From Planctomycetota bacterium (GTDB lineage Bacteria > Planctomycetota > UBA1135 > JADKAF01), in NCBI GenBank assembly GCA_016793245.1, contig JAEUHW010000165.1, positions 1 to 64,000 of the forward strand: a DNA stretch of 64,000 nucleotides, given 5' to 3'. Positions within the stretch are counted from its first letter, which is position 1. Each line of letters starts with the position of its first letter. The translations under genes were made by a program, and so were the position numbers. Of this stretch, positions 55,938-64,000 are shown in pieces. Below the pieces are notes generated by a model that saw only the letters and a program-made list of their open reading frames with translations, searched no databases and was not told the DNA's origin.

Positions 55938-56369
55938 ATGAAGACCGAAGCCGACCACAACGACGCCCAGATCATCCTCAAGCTCTACGAGCTGCGCCGC
56001 GAAGCCGTCATGCGCGAGGCGCGCAACTTCATGTTGGGCGCCTTCGACACGCGGACCTTCGAGCCCGTGAACCTCGTCGCGACGAGCTTCGGCTCGCCCG
56101 AGAACGCGTGGTACCGCCAGGTGACGTCGTACTGGGAGATGGCGGCGTCCTTCGTGAACCGCGGCGTGCTCTCGGCCGCGCTCTTCGCCGACAACTGCGG
56201 GGAGGGCCTCTACATCTACGCGAAGCTCGAGGCGCACATCCCCAAGCTCCGCGAGATCGGCTCGCCGGCCTTCCTGAAGCAGATCGAGAAGGCGATGGCC
56301 GACCACCCCGTGATCCGCGAGCGCTTCCAGGGCATCCAGGCGGTCGTGAAGAAGCGGATGGGCCAGTAG
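55938..56369 (+). CDS. Conserved protein of unknown function upstream of pnp
   Basis: This 143-residue soluble protein has mixed helices. Landmarks: QIILKLYELRREAVMREAR at the N-terminus, the central AWYRQVTSYWEMAASFVNRG and LYIYAKLEAHIPKLREIG. I recall similar unnamed proteins in several phyla but cannot give a family name. No signal peptide or membrane segment. It stands 20 bases before pnp, so co-transcription with polynucleotide phosphorylase is likely. Its gap to the divergent topA (266 bases) should hold promoters for both; none stands out. Confidence 0.78.
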   Translation: MKTEADHNDAQIILKLYELRREAVMREARNFMLGAFDTRTFEPVNLVATSFGSPENAWYRQVTSYWEMAASFVNRGVLSAALFADNCGEGLYIYAKLEAHIPKLREIGSPAFLKQIEKAMADHPVIRERFQGIQAVVKKRMGQ

Positions 56370-56389
56370 GCTCGAGGAGACGACGAGCG

Positions 56390-58501
56390 ATGTCCTCTGA
56401 CGGAGCCTCCGTGCGCAAGATCCGCCTCGGCGAGGCGGAGATCGAGTTCGAGACCGGCGCGATCGCGCGCCAGGCGAGCTCCGTCCTCGTTCGTCAGGAC
56501 GACACGGTGATCCTCGTCACCGCCGTCGGAGCCAAGGAGGCGAAGCCCGGGACCGACTTCTTTCCGCTGACGGTCGAGTACCGCGAGAAGATCGCCGCGG
56601 GCGGGCGCATCCCGGGCTCGTATCAGCGGCGCGAATCGCGCTCGACCGAGCTCGAGATCCTCTCGTGTCGGCTCGTCGATCGCTCGGTGCGACCGCTCTT
56701 CCCCGACGGCTTCCACTGCGAAGTGCAGGTCTTGGCGACGGTGCTCTCGGCGGACCCCGGCACCGACCTCCCCGTGCTCTCGATCCTCGGCGCCTGCGCG
56801 GCCCTCGAGCTCTCCGACCTGCCTTTCGAAGGTCCCGCGGGAGGGATCCGCATCGCCAAGATCGGCGGGCGCTTCGTCGCCATGCCGAACCCGGTGGAGC
56901 GCCGCGAGGCCGAGCTCGACCTCGTCGTCTCCGCCAGCGCGCAGGGGCTGGTGATGGTGGAGGGCGGCGCGAAGGAGTCCTCCGAGGACGAGGTCGTCGA
57001 AGCGCTGCTCTTCGCTCAGAAGGTGCTCGAGCCCTTCCAGCGCCTCTGCGCGGAATGGCGCGCCGAACGCGGCGCACCGAAGCGCGCGCTCGCGCCCGCC
57101 CCGAGGCTCGATGCGGCGAAGACCGCCGAGATCGCGAGCCGACTCGAGGTGCCTCTGCGCGAAGCGCTCGCGATCGCGGGCAAGCACGAGCGCAAGGGGC
57201 GCGTGAAGGCGCTGCTCGAGGAGGTCGCCGCCGCGACGACGGGGCTCGGCGAGGACGAAGCGCCGCTGCTCCGGTCCGCCCTGGAAGAGCTGCACGTCCG
57301 CGAGGTGCGCCGCCGCATCGTCGAGGACGGGGTGCGGCTCGACGGCCGCGACACGACGACGGTCCGCCCGATCTCCTCGCGCGCGGGCTGGCTGCCGCGC
57401 GCGCATGGTTCGTCGTTGTTCACGCGCGGCGAGACGCAGGCGATCGTCACCTGCACGCTGGGCTCGGGCGACGAGGTGCAGAAGATCGAGACGGTCTTCG
57501 GCACCGAGGAGCGCCACTTTCTCCTGCACTACAACTTCCCGCCGTACTCGGTCGGCGAGACGCGGCCCCTGCGCGGGCCCGGCCGCCGCGAGATCGGTCA
57601 CGGCGCGCTCGCACGTCGAGCGCTGCAGGCCGTGCTGCCGAGCTTCGAGCAGTTCCCGTACGTGCTGCGCATCGACTCCGAGATCTCGGAGTCGAACGGC
57701 TCCTCGTCGATGGCCACCGTGTGCGGCGGCTGCCTGGCGCTCATGGACTGCGGCGTGCCGCTCAGCGCGCCGGTCGCGGGCATCGCGATGGGCCTCGTGA
57801 AGGAGGGCGATCAGCTCGCCGTGCTCTCCGACATCCTCGGCGACGAGGATCACCTGGGCGACATGGACTTCAAGGTCTGCGGCACCGCGCGCGGCATCAC
57901 CGCGCTGCAGATGGACAACAAGCTCGGCGCCTTGCCGCGCGAAGTGCTCATCGCGGCGCTCGCGCAGGCCCGCGATGGTCGCGCGCACATCCTCGCCGAG
58001 ATGGCGAAGACGCTCGCGGCACCGCGCCCGGAGCTGCCGAAGCAGGCGCCGCGCGTGCTCTCCACGCGCATCCGCCCCGAGCGCATCGGCGCCTTGATCG
58101 GGCCGCGCGGCGAGACGATCAAGGAGATCCAGAGCTCGACCGGCACCAAGGTCTCGGTCGACGATACGGGGCTCGTCTGCGTCTACGGCACCGACGGCAT
58201 CGCGGCGAAGGCGGCGCTCCGGAAGGTGCGCGAAGCCGCGGGCGACGTCGAGAAGGGCCGCGTCTATGCCGGCACCGTGACCGGGGTGAAGGACTTCGGC
58301 TGCTTCGTCCGCATCTACAACGGCATCGAGGGGCTGGTCCACGTCTCCGAGCTCGCCGAGGGCTTCATCGAGCATCCCTCGCGCGTCGTGCAGGAAGGCG
58401 ATGAGATCTTGGTCCGGGTCCAAGGCGCCGACGAGCGCGGTAAGCTCGCGCTCTCGCGCCGCGCCGCCGCCGGCACGGCGCCTGCGGACGTCGCGAACTG
58501 A
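56390..58501 (+). CDS. pnp: Polynucleotide phosphorylase
   Basis: This 703-residue phosphorolytic 3'-5' exoribonuclease is central to mRNA decay. Two RNase PH-like domains are present: the first with GRIPGSYQRRESRSTELE and SVRPLFPDGF, the second with GSSLFTRGETQAIVTCTLG, SEISESNGSSSMATVCGG and DILGDEDHLGDMDFKV. The helical linker lies between them. A KH domain (IRPERIGALIGPRGETIKEI) and an S1 domain (VYAGTVTGVKDFGCFVRI) close the protein. Length is standard. The ATG at 56390 lies 20 bases after the upstream stop. A YaiL-like gene follows after 30 bases. Confidence 0.97.
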   Translation: MSSDGASVRKIRLGEAEIEFETGAIARQASSVLVRQDDTVILVTAVGAKEAKPGTDFFPLTVEYREKIAAGGRIPGSYQRRESRSTELEILSCRLVDRSVRPLFPDGFHCEVQVLATVLSADPGTDLPVLSILGACAALELSDLPFEGPAGGIRIAKIGGRFVAMPNPVERREAELDLVVSASAQGLVMVEGGAKESSEDEVVEALLFAQKVLEPFQRLCAEWRAERGAPKRALAPAPRLDAAKTAEIASRLEVPLREALAIAGKHERKGRVKALLEEVAAATTGLGEDEAPLLRSALEELHVREVRRRIVEDGVRLDGRDTTTVRPISSRAGWLPRAHGSSLFTRGETQAIVTCTLGSGDEVQKIETVFGTEERHFLLHYNFPPYSVGETRPLRGPGRREIGHGALARRALQAVLPSFEQFPYVLRIDSEISESNGSSSMATVCGGCLALMDCGVPLSAPVAGIAMGLVKEGDQLAVLSDILGDEDHLGDMDFKVCGTARGITALQMDNKLGALPREVLIAALAQARDGRAHILAEMAKTLAAPRPELPKQAPRVLSTRIRPERIGALIGPRGETIKEIQSSTGTKVSVDDTGLVCVYGTDGIAAKAALRKVREAAGDVEKGRVYAGTVTGVKDFGCFVRIYNGIEGLVHVSELAEGFIEHPSRVVQEGDEILVRVQGADERGKLALSRRAAAGTAPADVAN

Positions 58502-58531
58502 CCGCTAGAGGCGCGAGAAGCGCATCAAGAC

Positions 58532-59029
58532 ATGGGACTCTTCGACGAGCTCAAGAAGTCGGGCTTCGTGGACAAGAAGGCCGCGAAGCAGATCGCCCAT
58601 CAGCAGCGCCTCGAGCGCAGCGAGAAGGGGATCGACGGACTGGAGCAGGAGCGCGCGGCGCACGCGGCGGAGTTGAAGAAGCTCCAGGAAGAGGAGCGCC
58701 AACGCCAGAAGCGCCAGGCCGAAGAGGAGCGCAAGGCCCAACTCGAGCGCGAGCGACGCCTTTCGATCGCCTCGCTCATCTCGAGCCAAGCCCTGAACGA
58801 AGGCTTCCGCGGCCCGCGCTCCTTCTTCTTCGAAGCCCGCTCGGGCCGCGTGCCCTTCCTGACCCTCGACCTCGAGGTCGCGCGGCGGCTCGAGAGCGGA
58901 ACCCTCGCGATCGTCGAGGATCCCTCGACACCCTACGAGAGCTTCCGCCTCGTGCCGCGCGAGGTGGCGAAGCGCGTGCACGAGCTCGATCCGGAGCTGG
59001 TGCGGTTCGCGGTGGGGCGGTTCGGTTGA
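58532..59029 (+). CDS. DUF2058 (YaiL-like) protein
   Basis: This 165-residue protein has an N-terminal coiled coil of Glu/Arg/Gln repeats (KKLQEEERQRQKRQAEEERK, about residues 50-69). A C-terminal globular part follows, with FFFEARSGRVPFLTLDLEVARRL and YESFRLVPREVAKRV. The opening MGLFDELKKSGFVDKKAAKQ resembles YaiL/DUF2058 proteins, which have been proposed to bind nucleic acids. Location after pnp fits an RNA-related role, which is inference. It is the last chromosomal gene before the transposase array. Confidence 0.72.
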   Translation: MGLFDELKKSGFVDKKAAKQIAHQQRLERSEKGIDGLEQERAAHAAELKKLQEEERQRQKRQAEEERKAQLERERRLSIASLISSQALNEGFRGPRSFFFEARSGRVPFLTLDLEVARRLESGTLAIVEDPSTPYESFRLVPREVAKRVHELDPELVRFAVGRFG

Positions 59030-59260
59030 CCGAGACAGGTCCGTGGTAGCGAGAGGCGTTCGGATCCAAGACCGCGCATGCGCTGCGCCCAGCCCTACGG
59101 CGAAGCAAGCGCCGCGCCCGACGCGCGCGTAGCACGTCGAGGGTGTTCGAGATTCGACGTGCGAACGACGCGGTCGAGAAACGCGGAGCGACGCGCGTCG
59201 TTCACGTCGCTTGCTGCGCCTCCGGGCGCGGCTCCGCATCGTCGACAGACGTCGTGCGCC

Positions 59261-59295
59261 GTTTCGGAGCCCGCTGGAGGTGGGGGCTCCGAAAC
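59261..59295 (+). repeat. REP-like 35-nt palindrome, copy 1 (forward)
   Basis: GTTTCGGAGCCC and GGGCTCCGAAAC form a 12-bp stem around an 11-base loop. Confidence 0.9.
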
Positions 59296-59384
59296 TCATG
59301 CTATGGGGAGCGATCGGACGTCGACGCGAGAACGACGTGGATGAACACGGGTTCCACAACCGCGCGGCGGGAGGGGCGAGCGCG

Positions 59385-59570
59385 TCAGCGCGAGGTCGCT
59401 TGGCGTTTTGATTCGGCTACGTTCGCTCGCGGTCGACCGGCGTGCTTGGCGATCGGGAGTTCGTGGCTGTCGAGCAGCCCATGGCGGCGCCAGCCGGTGG
59501 TGAGCAGCCAGGTCGAGGCGGGCGCCACTGCGGCCACGACCGGTGTTGCTGGAATCGAATCGATCGAGGA
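59385..59570 (-). pseudogene. 3' remnant of a REP-associated tyrosine transposase
   Basis: Translation gives SSIDSIPATPVVAAVAP, STWLLTTGWRRHGLLDSHELP and IAKHAGRPRANVAE. These align with the last 60 residues of the two transposases downstream. The HUH and tyrosine motifs are missing, and upstream sequence is unrelated, so it cannot be functional. Confidence 0.8.
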
Positions 59571-59793
59571 ACGCGGCACGAGCGCGAGGCGAGCGAGCGC
59601 AAGACCGCGCACGCGCTACGCCCGGCCCTACGGCGAAGCAAGCGCCGCGCCCGACGCGCGCGTAGCACGTCGATGGCGCTTGAATGTCGACGCGCGAACG
59701 ACGCGAGCGAGAAACGCGGAGCGTCGCGCGTCGTTCACGTCGCTTGCTGCGCCTCCGGGCGCGGCTCCGCTCCGTCGATGGACGTCGTGCGCC

Positions 59794-59828
59794 GTTTCGG
59801 AGCCCGCTGGAGGCGGGGGCTCCGAAAC
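59794..59828 (+). repeat. REP-like 35-nt palindrome, copy 2 (forward)
   Basis: Same 12-bp stem as copy 1, loop GCTGGAGGCGG. Confidence 0.9.
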
Positions 59829-59917
59829 TCATGCTCATGGGAGCGATTGGACGTCGATGCAAGAACGACGTCGATGGACACGGGGTTCCACGCCCGCGCG
59901 GCGGCGGGCCGGGTGCC

Positions 59918-60652
59918 TCAGCGTGCGCGCCCGCGGCTTGATTGAGCGGGGTTCGCTCGAGGTCGGCCGGCGTGCTTGGTGCGCGGCAGCTCGCGGAGGT
60001 CGAGCAGGCCGTGGCGGCGCCAGCCGGTGGTGAGCAGCCACGTCGATGCCGGCGCAACGGCGGCCACCACCGGTGCTGTCGGAATCGAGGCGATCGACGG
60101 GCGCTCCATCCAGCCATCGAACACGGGTGCGCTCGAGCAGAGATCGATCGACGACGGCGACACAGCGCCGTGCTTCTTGCCATTCTGCAGCACATAGCGC
60201 AGAGCGTTCCGGGCCTGCGTCGGCGTCGAGATCACCTCGTCGTGATAGCGCTCGGGGAACACCTTGCCGCGTCGAGCCCAGAGCTTGTTGAGCGCGCGCG
60301 CGAGCGGACTCAGGAGCGCGTTCATGCCGCGCGCGACGCAGGTGCGATCGTCGCCCTCGACGAGGAGGTGCAAGTGGTTGCTTTGCACGGTGTAGTGGAT
60401 GATCCGCATTCCGTGGCGATCGCTGCTCGCGCTGATCGCCGCGAGCACGAGCTTCAACGCGCCACCGCGGCGCAGCGATGGCAGGCCATCCGCCAGACGC
60501 ACGGTGATCAAGAGCGGCTGGCCGCGCTTCTTCATCGCGCGCTGACGGTGCGGTATGCCGGGCTCGGCATTCTTCGGCTTTCGTCCCGCACCCTTCCGCT
60601 TGCCGCCATGCCGACGGAAGTCGAACTCGAGCTGTTGAATCCTGCGGCGCAT
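59918..60652 (-). CDS. REP-associated tyrosine transposase (RAYT, IS200/Y1 superfamily)
   Basis: This 244-residue single-strand transposase is likely active on the flanking palindromes. It opens MRRRIQQLEFDFRRHGGKRK with GAGRKPK following, the usual start of this subgroup. The HUH metal site is in QSNHLHLLVEGDD. KVFPERYHDEV and the catalytic tyrosine in NALRYVLQNGKKHG follow. The C-terminal PASTWLLTTGWRRHG is also typical. The ATG at 60652 is chosen because the conserved part starts there; an upstream ATG would add 40 low-quality residues. Unit structure on both sides supports a mobile or domesticated REP system. Confidence 0.88.
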   Translation of the reverse strand: MRRRIQQLEFDFRRHGGKRKGAGRKPKNAEPGIPHRQRAMKKRGQPLLITVRLADGLPSLRRGGALKLVLAAISASSDRHGMRIIHYTVQSNHLHLLVEGDDRTCVARGMNALLSPLARALNKLWARRGKVFPERYHDEVISTPTQARNALRYVLQNGKKHGAVSPSSIDLCSSAPVFDGWMERPSIASIPTAPVVAAVAPASTWLLTTGWRRHGLLDLRELPRTKHAGRPRANPAQSSRGRAR

Positions 60653-60889
60653 GCGTCTTCCTCGGCCTCGTTCTGCGTCGCCTTCCCCGATGTCGTTCCA
60701 GGATGTAGAACGCAGAAGGGTCGTCTTTGGTTTCATAGAAAGTCGGAAGCTTGATAGGGCGATGTTGTTCACTGCTCAATCTCGCTGCGCAGCAGAGCCG
60801 CGCTTTCGCCCAGCCGCCGCGCGGGCGACGAACCGATGTCTCTCGACGTGGCTCTCGCGTTGACGTCCGCTCTTTCTCCCGTTGCATGA

Positions 60890-60924
60890 GTTTCGGAGCC
60901 CCCGCCTCCAGCGGGCTCCGAAAC
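60890..60924 (-). repeat. REP-like 35-nt palindrome, copy 3 (inverted)
   Basis: Same stem, opposite loop orientation to copies 1 and 2, so it brackets the unit 2 transposase with copy 2. Confidence 0.9.
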
Positions 60925-61417
60925 GGCGCACGCAGTCTATCGACGTAGCGGAGCCGCATCCGGAGGCGATGCAAGCGACGTGACCGCCGCACTCGCTCTC
61001 GAATGGCGTTCGAGGTCGAACCCGCTTCGACGCGCGATGTCGTTCGAGGTCGTTCACGCGCGGCGGGCGCGGCGCTTGCTTCGCCGGAGGGCTGGCGGAG
61101 CGGTCGCCGCGGTACTCGCGTTCGAAGGTTCGCGCGCGTCATGGGTTGGGGTACCGATCTCGCGTCATCGCGTCCATCGTGCACGCGCGCGCGTGAACGC
61201 GAGGAACGAGAGGCGTTCGAGCGCAAGTCCGCGTATGCGCTGCGCCCGGCCCTCCGGCGAAGCAAGCGCCGCGCCCGACGCGCGCGAACCACGTCGATTC
61301 TGTTCGAGCGACGACGCGCGCTCGACGCGAGAGAGAAACGCGGAATGCAACGCGTCGTTCACGTCGCTTGCTGCGCCTCCGGGCGCGGCTCCGCTCCGTC
61401 GATGGACGTCGTGCGCC

Positions 61418-61452
61418 GTTTCGGAGCCCGCTGGAGGCGGGGGCTCCGAAAC
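61418..61452 (+). repeat. REP-like 35-nt palindrome, copy 4 (forward)
   Basis: Identical stem and loop to copy 2. Confidence 0.9.
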
Positions 61453-61557
61453 TCATGCTCATAGAGACGATCGGACGTCGACGCGAGAACGACATCGATG
61501 GACACGGGGTTCCACGCCCGCGCGGCGGTAGGGCGGAGTGCGTCAGCGCGAGGTTGC

Positions 61558-62277
61558 TCAGCGTCTTAATTCGGCTACGTTTGCGCCCGGACGACCGGCG
61601 TGCTTGGCGATCGGCAGCTCGCGGATGTCCAGCAGGCCGAGGCGGCGCCAGCCGATGGTGAGCAGCCAGGTCGAGGCGGGCGCGACGGCAGCCACCACTG
61701 GCGCAGTTGGAACCAACGCGATCGATGGGAGCTCCATCCAGCCCTCGAACACGGACGCACTCGAGCAGAGATCGATCGACGACGGCGACACGGCGCCATG
61801 CTTCTTGCCGTTCTGCCGCACGTAGCGGAGCGCGTTCCGCGCCTGCGTCGGCGTCGAGATCACCTCGTCGTGATCGCGCTCGGGGAACACCTTGCCGCGG
61901 CGGCCCCAGAGCATGTTCAACGCGCGGGCGAGAGGGCTCAGCAGCGCGTTCATGGCACACGCGACGCACTCTCGATCGTCGGCTTCGACCAGGAGGTGCA
62001 AGTGGTGGCCTTGCACGGTGTAGTGGATGATCCGCTTTTCATGCCGATCGCTGCTCGCGCTGAGCGCGGCGAGCACCACCTTCCGCGCGCCACCGCGGCG
62101 CAGTGATGGCAGGCCGTCGGCGAGTCGCACCGTGATGTGCAGCGGCTCGCCCCGCTTCTTCGCCGAGCGCTTGCGGTGCGGCATACCGGGCTCGGCGTTC
62201 AGGCTCAGTCGATTTCCTACACAGTCGGAAGCATGATTGCGCGACGTTGCTCGCTGCCCGAGCTCGCTGCGCCGCAC
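61558..62277 (-). pseudogene. REP-associated tyrosine transposase, N-terminally altered
   Basis: The open frame is 239 residues, but its first about 28 residues (ending GNRLSLNAEPG) replace the GGKRKGAGRKPK segment of the intact copy. The junction is consistent with an internal deletion. The core is similar: IHYTVQGHHLHLLVEADD keeps the two histidines but changes Asn to His before them. FPERDHDEV has Asp where the intact copy has Tyr. NALRYVRQNGKKHG keeps the catalytic tyrosine. It is probably inactive, though the frame is intact. Any true start would be within the changed segment. Confidence 0.75.
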
Positions 62278-62344
62278 GGGCGACGAACCGAGGTCTCTCG
62301 ACGTGGCTCTCGCGTCGACGTCCGCTGTTCCTTCCGTAGCATGA

Positions 62345-62379
62345 GTTTCGGAGCCCCCGCCTCCCGCGGGCTCCGAAAC
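62345..62379 (-). repeat. REP-like 35-nt palindrome, copy 5 (inverted)
   Basis: Same 12-bp stem; the loop differs by one base from copy 3. With copy 4 it brackets the unit 3 transposase. Confidence 0.9.
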
Positions 62380-62640
62380 GGCGCACGCAGTCTATCGTCG
62401 TAGCGGAGCCGCATCCGGAGGCGACGCAAGCGACGTGACCGCCGCGCTCGCGGTCGAATCGCGTTCGACGTCGGGCGCGCTCCGACGCGCGAGGTCGTTC
62501 GACGTCGTGCACGCGCGGCGGGCGCGGCGCTTGCTTCGCCGGAGGGCTGGCGGAGCGGTCGTCGCGGATCTCGCGTTCGAACGCCCTCGTGCATCTCGGG
62601 CTCGGGTGCCGTTCTCGCGTCGACGCGTCCGTGCCTGTCT

Positions 62641-63059
62641 CTGTCTGCGAGCGCGGCGGTAGCACCGCGACTCTCGAGGAGGGCGAGCGAAGGGGCCGCG
62701 TGGTCCGATGTTCTCGCTCGATCAGAGAACGCGCGTGATCGCCGGTTCGCGGCAACCTCGCGGCCCTCTTCTCCTGCGGCGCTCGCTTGGCCATGCGCAT
62801 GGCTCGGCGACGCCGTCGTTCGTGGTGCTCGCGACGCAGCCGTGGGCCGAAGTGTGCGCTCCCGCCACACGCGGCGTTCGGCAGCAGGTCGGGTTCCGCG
62901 CTTGAGGTGCGAGCGGAGGTAGCTAACCTATGCCGGATGGGCGCGCCGAGCCCATTGATGAAGATCAAGCCTACGCCCAGGGGCGGAGGTGGTGGGGCTG
63001 CTCCCGCCCTACCATCCCGCCCAGTACCTCTCAGTTGCCGCGAGGCAGGAAGGTCGACC
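62641..63059. other. Non-coding gap before the nos operon
   Basis: About 420 bases between the last mobile unit and the cytochrome gene. I see no credible protein, tRNA or hairpin array. It contains the FNR-type box at 62955-62968, so it is probably the promoter region of the operon. Confidence 0.6.
62955..62968 (+). promoter_or_regulatory. FNR/DNR/CRP-type operator, perfect palindrome
   Basis: TTGAT, GAAG, ATCAA is an exact match to the FNR-type consensus TTGAT-N4-ATCAA. Its centre is 98 bases before the cytochrome start. A -10-like TACCAT at 63010-63015 would place it near -60, a known activating position. It suggests activation under low oxygen or nitric oxide. Confidence 0.75.
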
Positions 63060-63509
63060 GTGATCGCAAGTGCTCTCCACCATCGTCTGGCCGTGATCGG
63101 ATGTGGCGCGTTGCTCGGGCTCGTGGCCCTGGCCGCGTGCAGTGGATCCGACGCTCCGGCGCCCAAGTCCGGGGGCTCCAAGTCCGCCGGCAAGTCGGCG
63201 CAGATCTCGCCCGAGGAAGCGGTGAAGCGGGCGCGCAACCAGTACGACACGGTCTGCCTCACCTGCCACGGCGCGGGGGGCAAGGGCGATGGGCCGGGCG
63301 CTGCGGCGCTCGATCCGAAGCCGCGCACCTTCACCGACTCGGCATGGCAGAAGAGCGTCACGGACGAGGCCATCATCAAGGCGATCGTCTATGGCGGCGC
63401 CGCGGTCGGGAAGAGCGTGAACATGCCTTCGCACCCGCTGCTGAAGGATCAGACGCAGATGCTCGCGGAGCTCGTGAAGATCATCCGCGCCTTCGACGGC
63501 AAGGGCTGA
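63060..63509 (+). CDS. Lipoprotein c-type cytochrome upstream of nosZ
   Basis: This 149-residue exported haem protein starts at GTG 63060, with AGGAAGG as ribosome site. The signal sequence ends in a lipobox LAAC with C27 as the lipidated residue. The haem motif is C66-L-T-C69-H70, followed by GAGGKGDGPGA. A methionine in VNMPSHPLL is a candidate sixth ligand. Small c-type cytochromes commonly sit beside nosZ in clade II nos clusters, where they are thought to deliver electrons. Here nosZ starts 62 bases downstream. Start chosen because upstream codons lack a signal peptide. Confidence 0.88.
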   Translation: MIASALHHRLAVIGCGALLGLVALAACSGSDAPAPKSGGSKSAGKSAQISPEEAVKRARNQYDTVCLTCHGAGGKGDGPGAAALDPKPRTFTDSAWQKSVTDEAIIKAIVYGGAAVGKSVNMPSHPLLKDQTQMLAELVKIIRAFDGKG

Positions 63510-63571
63510 GAGCCAGGTTTCGGCGGATCGGGGCCTCGCCGTCAGGGGCCCCTCAAGGAAGAGGAACGGCC

Positions 63572-64000
63572 ATGAGGATCCAGGTTGGTACGGCTGCAGC
63601 GCTGCTCGGCCTACTGCTCGCCGCGTGCGGCAATCGCTCCGAGTCCGGCAGCGGAGGCGGGGAGGCCTCCGTCGTCGGGCTGATGAACGAGCGCGGGCTC
63701 AGCGAGCAGGACGTGATCGCGGCGCTGAAGACCTACACGCCCACGGGCAAGCACGACGAGTACTACTGCTTCGCCTCGGGCGGTCACGGGGGGAACCTCA
63801 TCGTGATCGGCGTTCCGAGCATGAGGATCCTGAAGTACGTCGGCGTCTTCACCACCGAGCCGTGGCAGGGCTTCGGCTATGACGACGGCACGATCGAGCT
63901 CCTCGGCAGCGTGAAGGACGGCGAGAACCGCTTCACCTGGGCCGACATGCACCACCCGGCGCTCAGCGAGACCAACGGCTCGTACGACGGGCAGTACATC
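63572..64000 (+). CDS. nosZ: Nitrous oxide reductase, clade II/lipoprotein type, 3' end beyond window
   Basis: The first 143 codons of the enzyme that reduces N2O to N2 outside the cytoplasmic membrane. The signal is Sec-type with a lipobox LLAAC (C19); no twin-arginine motif is present, unlike clade I NosZ. Family landmarks are TGKHDEYYCFASGGHGGN, IGVPSMRILKYVGVFTTEP and DMHHPALSETNG with H127 and H128, which match copper-cluster ligands of NosZ. A GAGGAA ribosome site precedes the ATG. The gene runs off the right edge. The FNR-type box and the cytochrome upstream support an anaerobic operon. Confidence 0.93.
   Translation, partial: MRIQVGTAAALLGLLLAACGNRSESGSGGGEASVVGLMNERGLSEQDVIAALKTYTPTGKHDEYYCFASGGHGGNLIVIGVPSMRILKYVGVFTTEPWQGFGYDDGTIELLGSVKDGENRFTWADMHHPALSETNGSYDGQYI

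Larger units (their letters stand above)
59047..59574. mobile_element. RAYT unit 1, decayed
   Basis: This holds a left-end block (about 59047-59295) shared with units 2 and 3, one 35-nt palindrome, and only the 3' end of a transposase gene. The body and right end are gone. It directly abuts unit 2. Confidence 0.75.
59575..61150. mobile_element. RAYT unit 2, complete
   Basis: A left block (about 59575-59828), an intact transposase gene on the minus strand, and a right block (60890 to about 61150) that is largely the inverted copy of the left. Both blocks carry the 35-nt palindrome at their inner edge and share segments such as CGAAGCAAGCGCCGCGC and its complement. The right boundary is approximate. 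Confidence 0.75.
61200..62640. mobile_element. RAYT unit 3, internally deleted
   Basis: Left block (about 61200-61452), transposase gene truncated at its 5' end, and right inverted block (62345 to about 62640). The order matches unit 2, but sequence upstream of the transposase core is shortened where unit 2 has the gene start. Boundaries are approximate. Confidence 0.72.

Noticed and set aside
59600..61300. Several plus-strand frames over the transposase array.
   Set aside because: They are antisense or repeat-derived translations, with no family similarity and no ribosome sites.

Overview
The window is high-GC bacterial DNA (roughly two thirds G+C by eye) and most likely comes from a planctomycete (Planctomycetota). 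The signs are: a double-length UvrA of the kind known from Planctomycetes and Chlamydiae; a secreted DUF1080 plus dehydrogenase plus cytochrome c fusion; an ECF sigma factor next to a transmembrane Ser/Thr kinase; and several large secreted proteins that share a glycine/cysteine-marked C-terminal module. I see no rRNA, tRNA or CRISPR array. Layout: 1-3.6 kb holds the end of gcvP with a clear terminator, then a small gene coupled to a HEPN-domain gene. 3.7-10.5 kb holds three large secreted or anchored proteins, followed by a DUF4956 membrane protein. 11.4-12 kb holds a SelW/Rdx selenoprotein that ordinary gene calling would miss because its active-site codon is TGA, and beside it a cluster of inverted and tandem repeats. 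12-15.1 kb is the DUF1080/cytochrome protein. 15.2-22.3 kb is carbohydrate metabolism: a WecB-type epimerase and a probable helical-toroid protein on the minus strand, divergent from a tightly coupled radical SAM, GT2-GT4 fusion and methyltransferase operon. 22.2-28.6 kb is a minus-strand operon (DUF2007-like, PMT-type glycosyltransferase, polyprenol-type GT2, methyltransferase, two secreted proteins), interrupted by a 119-bp palindromic element. 28.7-33.4 kb has two more large exported proteins. Then follow a UbiA-like prenyltransferase, uvrA, a structured intergenic region that may encode an RNA, and an ECF sigma/kinase pair. In the kinase the exported half is clearly poorer in G+C than the kinase half. 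44.4-51.1 kb holds a DinG-type helicase and a flippase/GT2/GT4 glycan operon. 51.2-59 kb is housekeeping: leucine dehydrogenase, O6-methylguanine methyltransferase, topA, pnp and two small conserved genes. 59-62.6 kb is a mobile array: three units built around REP-associated tyrosine transposases (one good, one truncated, one 3' remnant) with five copies of a 35-nt palindrome. 62.9-64 kb opens a nitrous oxide reductase operon: a perfect FNR/DNR-type box, a lipoprotein cytochrome c and the start of a lipoprotein-type NosZ. How the genes fit together: many genes overlap by 4 bp (ATGA, GTGA or TTGA), so translational coupling looks common. The main themes are surface glycan synthesis, exported proteins, genome maintenance and anaerobic respiration.
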